Below the pieces are notes generated by a model. It did not search any database and was not told where the DNA came from. It saw only the letters and a program-made list of their open reading frames with translations. From Chersky-806 sp038252255 (GTDB lineage Bacteria; Actinomycetota; Acidimicrobiia; IMCC26256; JAENVU01): a stretch of 64,000 bases of DNA. Positions 41,107 through 48,259 of the stretch are shown piece by piece; position 1 is the stretch's first letter; each line of letters starts with the position of its first letter. The stretch is taken from NCBI GenBank assembly GCA_038252255.1, contig JBBSAM010000008.1:81189-145188 (forward strand), read 5' to 3'. Made by a program: the position numbers and the translations under genes.

Positions 41107-42381
41107 GTGCGACACCGCCGAATGTCCGGCTTGCTCGATGGAATCTTCCTTGGCATGGAGCCCAGAGTCGTCGGCCTCGTGGTCGTCGTGGGCCTCGCGT
41201 CCGGAATCGTCGGAGCCTTGTACCTGTTGGTGCTCCATCTGCTTCAGAACGTGCTCTGGCCGACCGAGTGGAGCGGCGTCGTAGGTTTCGCGATCCTGGG
41301 GGGAGTCGGCCTCTTCGCTGGTCTCATGACGCGCTTCGCCGGCAGCCCCGGCGACGTCGAGCTCATGGTCGACAACATCCACGTCTCGGGTTCCGCCAGC
41401 GGCGTTCGAATGCTGCGTTCGTTGATCCCGATCTCGTGGCTGTGCATCGCGTCCGGCGGTGGAATGGGTCCTGAAGCCCCACTCGTACAGACGACGGGGA
41501 CCCTCGCATCGTGGACCGCGAAACGCGCCGGGCTGATCGTGCGCGAGTCCCGCATCTTGACCATCGCCGGTATGGCCGCCGGATTCACGGTGCTGTTCGG
41601 CGCTCCACTCGGCTCTGCGATCTTCGCGCTCGAGATGCTGCACCGAAGGGGCCTGCAGTATTACGAAGCACTGCTCCCCGCCGTGCTCGGATCGCTCGCC
41701 GGCTACGCGGTGTACACGGTTGCTACGGGCGCCGACCTCCAGCCGGTCTGGCACCTCTCATCGCCGGTCGCGATCCGCCCGATCGACCTCGCATGGGCTG
41801 CCGCGGCCGGCACCGGTGGCGCGCTCGTCGCCGTCGTATTCACCTACCTGAGCACCGGGCTGCGCATCTTGTCACGCAAGGTGAAAGCCGAGTTGCGGCC
41901 CGTCATCGGCGGCGTGGTGCTCGCCGCGCTCGGGCTTGCGTCGGCATACTCACTCACGTTCGGTGAAGCCCAGATCAACAAGATCCTGGCGCACCACGGC
42001 GGCACGGTGGCCTTCTTCGCGCTGGCAGCCGGAGCGAAGCTCTTGGGCACCTCCGTGACCCTCTCGTCGGAGTGGCGTGGTGGTTTCATCATCCCCCTCT
42101 TCTTCATGGGCGCCTGCTTGGGTCGGGCATTCCACGTCATCGCGCCGGGCACCAACGAGGCGGTCATGGTCGCCGCGCTCATGGCTTCCGCAAACGCGGG
42201 AGTGACGAAGACACCTCTCGGTTCGACGCTCGTCGTGAGCGAGATGGCCGGGTTCCGCCTCCTGCCCACGACCCTGCTCGCAACGGTCGTCGCATTCGTT
42301 CTCACCAGCGAGGTCGGGCTCATTCACACGCAGCGCGAACGCGATGTCGTGGGCGAAGACGCGCCTGGTCGTGGTCGGTGA
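41107..42381 (+). CDS. ClC-family chloride channel/exchanger
   Basis: The 424-residue protein has about twelve hydrophobic segments. Its selectivity motifs are SGSASGVRML (usual GSGIP), GGGMGPEAPLVQ (usual GREGP; the gating Glu is kept as P-E-A), LFGAPLGSAIFALEMLHRRG and GGFIIPLFFMGACLG (usual GxFxP). The second motif form is found in a set of bacterial ClCs. It probably exchanges Cl- for H+, perhaps in acid or ion homeostasis. GTG 41107 has TACGAT exactly 6 nt upstream, a leaderless start; an in-frame ATG at 41077 would run through the operator and marR start. Its end overlaps the NmrA relic region. Confidence 0.82.
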   Translation: MRHRRMSGLLDGIFLGMEPRVVGLVVVVGLASGIVGALYLLVLHLLQNVLWPTEWSGVVGFAILGGVGLFAGLMTRFAGSPGDVELMVDNIHVSGSASGVRMLRSLIPISWLCIASGGGMGPEAPLVQTTGTLASWTAKRAGLIVRESRILTIAGMAAGFTVLFGAPLGSAIFALEMLHRRGLQYYEALLPAVLGSLAGYAVYTVATGADLQPVWHLSSPVAIRPIDLAWAAAAGTGGALVAVVFTYLSTGLRILSRKVKAELRPVIGGVVLAALGLASAYSLTFGEAQINKILAHHGGTVAFFALAAGAKLLGTSVTLSSEWRGGFIIPLFFMGACLGRAFHVIAPGTNEAVMVAALMASANAGVTKTPLGSTLVVSEMAGFRLLPTTLLATVVAFVLTSEVGLIHTQRERDVVGEDAPGRGR

Positions 42382-42671
42382 GGTCGTGGGCGACGCGTAC
42401 CCAATAGGTGTTGTAGAGGGTGGTCGTGCCTTCGAGCGACGGAGACGAACCCGACAGGATCATCGAAGTCGAACGGTCGAACGTCAATCGGCGAAACGCT
42501 CGACGCGCGCTCGGGATGCCCGGTCGCGGTGCGCACGCGCCGACCCGAGGCGATCAGCTCCCGGGCAATCGCGCTCCCCGAATAGCTGAACGCTCCTGTA
42601 ACGAGATCGAGGCCCGTGTCGGTGACCTCTTCGTTCCTCGGGCGGTCGTGACGCTCGGCGGGCGCGTTCAC
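42350..42671 (-). pseudogene. Broken NmrA-like NAD(P)-binding oxidoreductase
   Basis: From GTG 42671 the frame reads LDLVTGAFSYSGSAIARELIASGRRVRTATGHPERASSVSPIDVRPFDFDDP, the Rossmann start of an NmrA-like/atypical SDR. Near 42430-42446 it shifts by one base: the next frame reads LEGTTTLYNTYWVRVAHDLTDHDQA, which is the typical next segment (TLYNTYWVRFAH) of these proteins. The homology then ends where the ClC gene's 3' end begins. Intact members are about 290 residues; only about 95 remain. The start overlaps the stop of the reductase gene (GTGA). So it is a disabled gene truncated by rearrangement. Confidence 0.7.
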
Positions 42672-43975
42672 GGCGCCTCCCGACGGCCTCTCCCTCGTAG
42701 ATCCGAGAGGTGCGTGACATGCGTCCCGATCCAATAACGGTCCGCGCTTCGAGCGGTCAGCCCGCGCCCGAGACCGGCCGCAGTCGTCGCGACACCAGTT
42801 GCGATGCTGAGCTCTGCACCGTCGAGGAGGTCGTTCCACATGATCGACCAACCACCGGCCAGGAGGCGGCCGACGCCGGGTGAGGTCAGCCCGCGGGTGA
42901 GCGCGGCCACGAGCTTCGGTCGGCGCAGCAGTGACCGGTGGACGGGCGCGGTCGTCGACAGGTACGGCCCGTACGTGCACGCCACGTGCGCGCGGTACCG
43001 ATCGGAAGCTTGCTCGATGCCGCCAAGGATCGCTTCGGCGGCGGCCCGGCCACTCTCCATCGCTTGCGCGATGCCTTCGCCTTGCAGCGGATTCACCAAG
43101 CCGGCGGCGTCACCGACAAGGAGGACGCGATCCCGTGCCGGAGTCGTACCCACGAGCCCCATCTTGAGCCATGCACCGAGCGGCCGCGCCGGCGATCGCG
43201 CGGAGGCGCGGACGCCGAGAACACCGACGCGCGACGCGTGTTCGAGGAACGCGTCGAGGTCGCGCGCGGCGCGTCGGCCCGAGGTGCGATCAGCGAGCAC
43301 ACCGACGCCGAGGCCAACGTTCACCCGCCCCCCACCCGCGGGAAATACCCAGCCGTACCCGGGGAATGCTGTCCCCGGAACCGGTGTCCACAACATGATG
43401 TGCGGGTCGTCGACCACCCCGTCGAGGTAGGTACGAACTGCGAACCCCCAGAGCACCCGGCCCGGATCCACCAGACGCGCGACGTCGGCGACCCGACTGG
43501 TCGCGCCATCGGCGCCGACGATCACGTCCGCGCGGACGCGCGTCGTCGACGACAGCGAGAAGCCGCTGAGTCGACCCTCGTCGCCGATGGGGTCGTCGGC
43601 GCGCCCCTCGAAGAACTCCGCACCCGCCGAGATCGCGGCGAGCCGCAGCGTCGCGTCGAACTGCGATCGCTGCACGACGATCCCGTAGCCGGGATAGGTG
43701 CGCCCGGGCGCCGCGGGCAGTCGCACCCGATTGCCGGTCGGTCCGACGACGATCATGTCGCTGACTCGAGTGGCGTGCGGAACGTCGAGCATCAGATCGC
43801 GCAGGAGCTGGACACCCCGAGGCCCGATCAGGTCTCCGCAGGCCTTGTCACGCGGGAACGCGGCCTTGTCGACCAGCGCCACTCGTGCACCCGCCCGCGC
43901 CAGGACCAGGGCGGCGATGCTCCCCGCCGGGCCCGATCCGACGACGAGCACATCGAATGACGTGTCGATCACCAC
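42668..43975 (-). CDS. FAD-dependent geranylgeranyl-reductase-like oxidoreductase
   Basis: The 435-residue protein has the FAD dinucleotide motif VLVVGSGPAGSIAALVLARAGARVALVDKA near residues 9-38, GADGATSRVADVARLVDPGRV near 155-175, and the DAAGLVNPLQGEGIAQAMESGRAAAEAI motif near 300-328 of the geranylgeranyl-reductase group. Such enzymes reduce isoprenoid chains, for example of menaquinone (MenJ) or archaeal lipids. GTG 43975 has AGGA a few nt upstream. It is divergent from the methyltransferase/UbiA-like pair (49-bp gap) with which it probably works. A downstream relic overlaps its stop. Confidence 0.85.
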   Translation of the reverse strand: MVIDTSFDVLVVGSGPAGSIAALVLARAGARVALVDKAAFPRDKACGDLIGPRGVQLLRDLMLDVPHATRVSDMIVVGPTGNRVRLPAAPGRTYPGYGIVVQRSQFDATLRLAAISAGAEFFEGRADDPIGDEGRLSGFSLSSTTRVRADVIVGADGATSRVADVARLVDPGRVLWGFAVRTYLDGVVDDPHIMLWTPVPGTAFPGYGWVFPAGGGRVNVGLGVGVLADRTSGRRAARDLDAFLEHASRVGVLGVRASARSPARPLGAWLKMGLVGTTPARDRVLLVGDAAGLVNPLQGEGIAQAMESGRAAAEAILGGIEQASDRYRAHVACTYGPYLSTTAPVHRSLLRRPKLVAALTRGLTSPGVGRLLAGGWSIMWNDLLDGAELSIATGVATTAAGLGRGLTARSADRYWIGTHVTHLSDLRGRGRREAP

Positions 43976-44024
43976 TCTTTCCTCATGCGACCCGGAACTG
44001 TACGGTCAGGATCGAGGAGGACTC

Positions 44025-44756
44025 GTGCCGAGAACCCTTGCTGATCCGAACCGCTTCGCCCAGGACTTGTTCCGGCCGCTCCCGCGTCACTACGACGTGC
44101 TCGAAGAGCTGCTCTCCTTCGGACAGAACGGGCGTTGGAGGCGCGAGATGGTCGCCCACGTCGAGAACGGCGGTCCGAGCGCCATTCTCGACGTGGCGAC
44201 CGGGACCGCAGGCGTCGCGCTCGCACTCACCCGCCGCACCAACGCCCACATCACGGGCATCGACATCACCGAGGCGATGCTGCGAGAGGGACACGCGCGC
44301 GTCGCGCGCGCCGGAGCGGCGGGCCGCGTACGGCTCGCCGTCGGGCAAGCCGAACAGCTTCCCTTTCCCGACGGCTCGTTCGACGCACTGACGTTCACCT
44401 ATCTGTTGCGCTACGTCGCCGATCCCGCCGCGACGCTGCGCGAGCTCGCACGTGTCCTCAAACCCGGCGCGGCGATCGCCAGCCTGGAGTTCTCGGTCCC
44501 TCCGAACCGGTTCTGGCGGTTCTGGTGGTGGCTGTACACGCGGGGCGTGTTGCCGGTTGCGGGCTTCCTGACCGGCGGTCGTGAATGGAGCCGGGTAGGA
44601 CGCTTTCTCGGGCCGAACATCTCGGCGCACTACGACCGCTACCCCGTGGACTGGACCATCCAAGCGTGGCAGGAGGCAGGACTTGCGGACGTCGGCGTTC
44701 GCTCGATGAGCCGCGGTGGTGGACTGGTGATGTGGGCTCGGAAGCCGGACCGCTGA
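44025..44756 (+). CDS. UbiE/MenG-like SAM-dependent methyltransferase
   Basis: The 243-residue protein has the class I motif ILDVATGTAGVALALTRR near 49-66, GIDITEAMLREG near 77, QAEQLPFPDGSFDALTFTYLLRYVADP near 102-128 and LEFSVPP near 153. The spacing and the LPFPDGSFD...RYVADP block are those of UbiE/MenG demethylmenaquinone methyltransferases. GTG 44025 has GAGGAGG 4-5 nt upstream and TACGGT at 44001-44006. It is followed by the UbiA-like gene after 2 nt. A quinone target is supported by the isoprenoid-reductase neighbour but not proven. Confidence 0.82.
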   Translation: MPRTLADPNRFAQDLFRPLPRHYDVLEELLSFGQNGRWRREMVAHVENGGPSAILDVATGTAGVALALTRRTNAHITGIDITEAMLREGHARVARAGAAGRVRLAVGQAEQLPFPDGSFDALTFTYLLRYVADPAATLRELARVLKPGAAIASLEFSVPPNRFWRFWWWLYTRGVLPVAGFLTGGREWSRVGRFLGPNISAHYDRYPVDWTIQAWQEAGLADVGVRSMSRGGGLVMWARKPDR

Positions 44757-44758
44757 GC

Positions 44759-45481
44759 ATGGCGCGGCCGGCGTACTACGCGGCACGCCCGGGGGGCTGG
44801 CGCGATTGGTGGACACTGCTTCACCCGCCGTATACGTCGTGGCACCTCTCGTACGTCGTCATCGGCGCGACACTTGCACCGCACACCGACGGCGTACGCC
44901 TCGTCGGGACGCTGCTCGCGTTCTTCTTCGCCGTCGGCGTCGCGGCCCACGCGCTCGACGAGCTGCACGGCCGGCCGCTGCGCACCACAATTCCGACGGG
45001 ATGGCTCGTCGGGCTCGGAGCTGGTGGTCTGCTGATCGCGTGCGCGCTCGGCTTCGTCGGCGTGGATAGGGTCGGACCTGGATTGCTCGTGTTCATCGTG
45101 ATCGGTCCGTTGCTCGTGTTGGGCTACAACCTCGAGCTGTTCGGCGGTTGGATTCACACCGACCTCGGGTTCGCTGCCACATGGGGGGCGTTCCCGGTGC
45201 TCGTCGCCTACTTCGTGCAGGCCGAGCGGCTCGATCTCACGGCCGCGCTCGCAGCTACCGCAGCCTTGGGTCTCTCACTCGCGCAGCGGTCGTTGAGCAC
45301 ACCGGCACGCGCCCTACGTCGCCGGGTAGCGCGCCTTGACGGCAGCGTCACCTTGCACGACGGAACCGTGCACGAGCTCGACGCGCCGATGCTTCTCAAG
45401 CCGCTCGAACGTGCTCTGAGCTCGATGTCGTGGGCCATGCTCGCACTCGCGCTCGCGCTCGTCGCCGATCGGGTCCTCTAG
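44759..45481 (+). CDS. Polytopic membrane protein, UbiA-like
   Basis: The 240-residue protein has about seven hydrophobic segments (25-42, 48-66, 82-102, 106-125, 140-155, 160-185, 218-238). After the second segment is AHALDELHGRPLRT, an Asp-Glu/His-rich loop where UbiA prenyltransferases have their first DxxD metal motif, although the classic NxxxD form is not kept. Context next to a UbiE-like methyltransferase and a geranylgeranyl reductase suggests lipid or quinone chemistry. It starts 2 nt after the methyltransferase stop. I cannot name the reaction with confidence. Confidence 0.65.
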   Translation: MARPAYYAARPGGWRDWWTLLHPPYTSWHLSYVVIGATLAPHTDGVRLVGTLLAFFFAVGVAAHALDELHGRPLRTTIPTGWLVGLGAGGLLIACALGFVGVDRVGPGLLVFIVIGPLLVLGYNLELFGGWIHTDLGFAATWGAFPVLVAYFVQAERLDLTAALAATAALGLSLAQRSLSTPARALRRRVARLDGSVTLHDGTVHELDAPMLLKPLERALSSMSWAMLALALALVADRVL

Positions 45482-45552
45482 GACGCGCCCGAACGCGCCG
45501 GCGGAGCTCTCAGTGGTCCGTTCGCGACGCGCGGTCCGACCTCCCCTCGGGT

Positions 45553-46743
45553 TCACACGGCCCGGTAGGTGATCGGCAGGTGCTTCGGACCGGAGATGAA
45601 CGTCGACGCGAGCCATTCCGTCTCGCCGGCAGGACCCAGGTCGACGAGTCGGGTCAGCAGCTCACGAAGCAGCGCGTGGATCTCCACCCGCGCGATGTGG
45701 GCGCCCAGGCAGAAGTGCGGGCCACCACCCCCGAACGCGATGTGGTCGTTGGGCGTACGAGCGAGGTCGAGCTCGCCCGCCGTCGGGCCGAACGCCTCCG
45801 GATCGCGGTTGGCCGATCCGTAGTACATGACCACCTTCTGGCCGGCGGCGATCGGCACGCCGTGCAGCTCCGTGTCTCGCGTCGCCGTGCGGCGCATGTA
45901 CACGACCGGGCTCACCCACCGCAGCAGCTCCTCGACCGCCGGCGCCAGCCGCGAGTCGAGGTCCTCGATGAGCCATGCCAGCTGTTCCGGGTGCGCGAAG
46001 AGCGCGTCAATGCCTCCGGCCACGAGATTTCTGGTCGTGTCACCACCGGCGTCGATGAGCAGCAGGAAGAAGAGGTTGAAGTCGATGACATCGAGCGCTT
46101 CACCGTCGACCGTCGCGTGGACGATGAGGCTGGCGAGATCGTCGGTGGGCTCGGCCCGCCGGGCCTCCCATACACCGTTCGCGTAGTTGAACATCTCGAT
46201 CACCGCCAACATCGCGGCGCCGGCCGCCTGGCTCTCGGGAGCGGCGTGGATGGCCTCCGTGAGCGCGTAGAGCGCGACGCCGTCTTCATGCGGAATGCCG
46301 AACATGTCGGCGATCACGTACGAGGGCATCAGCCCGGCCACGTCGGGGACGAGGTCGCAGGCCCCCGCTTCGGCAACCTGATCGATGATGCGCGTCGCCA
46401 GCTGCTCGATGCGCGGCCGCATGGCCTGGGCCGCCTTGGGGATGAACTCCCGGGCGACGATCTTGCGCAGCGCCGAGTGCCGCGGCGGATCCGTGGTGAG
46501 CATCATCCGGTGGTCGCCGAGCTCAACGGCCTCGTCGGGTATCAGCACGGTCGGCGTCGACGAGAACGTGGCCGGGTCCCGCCCGACGGCCCGGACGTCC
46601 GCGTAGCGGGTGACCGCCCAGAAGCCGTCCGCGCCCGGTTCGGGGTGCCAGTGCACTGGCGAGTGTTCCCGGAGCCAGGCGAACTGATCGTGCGGTTGGC
46701 CGTGGGCGAAGGAGCTCGGCGCCAAGAGATCGATGTCCGTCAC
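45553..46743 (-). CDS. Cytochrome P450
   Basis: The 396-residue P450 (from the proposed start) has the oxygen-binding helix LLIDAGGDTTRN near 229-240, the ExxR pair in EELLRWVSPVVYMRR near 277-280 and the heme-Cys loop FGGGGPHFCLGAHIARVE near 335-352. Length and the GGGGPHFCLGAHIAR form recall CYP125/142-type sterol or fatty-acid hydroxylases, but specificity is not readable. Start GTG 46743 is preferred because the family begins near there; in-frame codons up to 46842 add 33 low-value residues. It needs ferredoxin partners; none are adjacent. Confidence 0.88.
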   Translation of the reverse strand: MTDIDLLAPSSFAHGQPHDQFAWLREHSPVHWHPEPGADGFWAVTRYADVRAVGRDPATFSSTPTVLIPDEAVELGDHRMMLTTDPPRHSALRKIVAREFIPKAAQAMRPRIEQLATRIIDQVAEAGACDLVPDVAGLMPSYVIADMFGIPHEDGVALYALTEAIHAAPESQAAGAAMLAVIEMFNYANGVWEARRAEPTDDLASLIVHATVDGEALDVIDFNLFFLLLIDAGGDTTRNLVAGGIDALFAHPEQLAWLIEDLDSRLAPAVEELLRWVSPVVYMRRTATRDTELHGVPIAAGQKVVMYYGSANRDPEAFGPTAGELDLARTPNDHIAFGGGGPHFCLGAHIARVEIHALLRELLTRLVDLGPAGETEWLASTFISGPKHLPITYRAV

Positions 46744-46943
46744 GGCTCTGAGTCTGCCCGCGCGATCAGCCTCTTGGAGGTCAAGCGCGCTCGACACAAC
46801 CTCCGACGCGTTCTCGGGCGGCATTCCATTGCGTCGCAGCACAGCGACGAAGGCGGACGGTCGACGGCTAGTTTGAGATCCGTGATCGCCGGTAGTGAAG
46901 ACGAGCGGGCGCGGCTACGCACACCGCTCGGCGCGGCGGGCGA

Positions 46944-47981
46944 GTGAACGAATCCCGTACCGCCCTGAACAGCCGTCGCTACCTCGTGCGGAGCGTTGAT
47001 CTCGCGCGCCACCTCGACCTGTTCCTGGTCGCAGCGGTCGGGTCGGTGATCGGGAACCGCGTATTCCTCGTCATCACCGGATATCCACAGGTCGGTAACG
47101 GCACCCTACACATCTCGCACGCGATCTGGGGTGGGTTGATGATGGCGATCGCGATCATCATCGCGGTCACCTACCTCACGCCCGAGGTGCGGGGCGTCGT
47201 CGCGCTGCTCGGAGGGATTGGCTTCGGCTTCTTCGTCGACGAGCTCGGCAAGTTCATCACTCGCGACGTGAACTACTTCTTCCGGCCGACCTTCTCGTTG
47301 ATCTACATCACCTTCCTCGCGATGTGCTTCGCCTTCCGGGCCATCGAGCGCAAGAGCTTCGGGCCAAACGAGGGCGTCCTGAACGCGCTCGAAGCACTGA
47401 AGGCGGCAACGGTCGGACGGCTCGACGAGCCCGGGCGGCGGAACGCGCTCGATCTGCTGCGGAACACCGCATCGGATGGGGGCATCGCGGATCGCGTCGC
47501 CGCGCTGCTCGACGAAGTCACCGTGCTCCCACCCCATGAGCCATCAGGACCGGGGCGCGCGGCAATACGCGCCCGCACCCGGTACTTGCGCTGGACGACC
47601 CATCGAAGCTTCACAGTGACGGTCACTTCCGTGTTCCTGATTCGTACCGCCGCGTCCTTGGGTATCAGCGCGCTGATCGTGTTCGACGGCGGCGGGATCA
47701 AGGGCTTCAGCGAATGGATGATCGCGGTGAGCGAGGTGATCTCCACCGCGCTCACCGTCGTCGGCGTCGCCTGGCTCCCGTTGTCACGCGACCGCGCGTA
47801 CCGGTGGTTCGACTGGAGCCTGCTCGTCAGCCTGCTCGTCACGCAGGTCTTCGTGTTCGAGCAGGAGCAGCTGGTCGGTACGATCAGCCTCGCCGTGACC
47901 CTCGTCTACTGGGCCATCCTGCGCTCCGCCATCCGCTCCGAGCAGGCGCGACCGGCGAACCCGCCGGCGGCGCGTAGGTAG
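46944..47981 (+). CDS. Unknown integral membrane protein
   Basis: The 345-residue protein has about eight hydrophobic segments (25-43, 57-77, 83-97, 112-128, 227-243, 258-278, 290-305, 311-327), with a helical soluble middle of about 90 residues (LEALKAATVGRLDEPGRRNALDLLRNTA). The conserved-looking DELGKFITRDVNYFF sits after the third segment. I do not recognise the family. GTG 46944 is used; no strong ribosome site. It is divergent from the P450 gene. A membrane location is certain, no function can be given. Confidence 0.7.
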   Translation: MNESRTALNSRRYLVRSVDLARHLDLFLVAAVGSVIGNRVFLVITGYPQVGNGTLHISHAIWGGLMMAIAIIIAVTYLTPEVRGVVALLGGIGFGFFVDELGKFITRDVNYFFRPTFSLIYITFLAMCFAFRAIERKSFGPNEGVLNALEALKAATVGRLDEPGRRNALDLLRNTASDGGIADRVAALLDEVTVLPPHEPSGPGRAAIRARTRYLRWTTHRSFTVTVTSVFLIRTAASLGISALIVFDGGGIKGFSEWMIAVSEVISTALTVVGVAWLPLSRDRAYRWFDWSLLVSLLVTQVFVFEQEQLVGTISLAVTLVYWAILRSAIRSEQARPANPPAARR

Positions 47982-48142
47982 TCCGCGCAGGCCGGTCGGG
48001 ACGCGACGGTCCGGCGCATTCGCTCCAAGCTCAGGCAACTTCACCGACGGTGTCGATCGAGAGATGGCGCAATCTCATGTTGTGCTCCCCCGGTTCGCAG
48101 CGTGTGCTGGGAGACCCGATGGGCCCCCACGCACGCGCTGCC
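47982..48142. other. Intergenic region, nothing recognised
   Basis: Between the membrane-protein stop and the small ORF that follows nrdJ. No repeat, hairpin or coding frame of note was seen, apart from short low-GC stretches. Confidence 0.4.
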
Positions 48143-48259
48143 TTATTGCTCGTCCGTTTCCAGTCGCTTCAGCTCAGGAATCAATCCGACTGCATCTGTG
48201 TGCAATCCCGCTGACCGACGCGCGATGTTCGCTGCGTCTGGATGCAGCTCGACACACAC
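48143..48259 (-). CDS. Possible 38-residue microprotein overlapping the nrdJ stop
   Basis: Directly after nrdJ, TAGTG joins the stop to a GTG start (one-base overlap). The reading VCVELHPDAANIARRSAGLHTDAVGLIPELKRLETDEQ ends at TAA. The composition is less G+C-rich than neighbours and the C-terminal half is a plausible amphipathic helix. It may be translated by re-initiation with nrdJ. No family is recognised; it could be chance. Confidence 0.3.
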   Translation of the reverse strand: MCVELHPDAANIARRSAGLHTDAVGLIPELKRLETDEQ

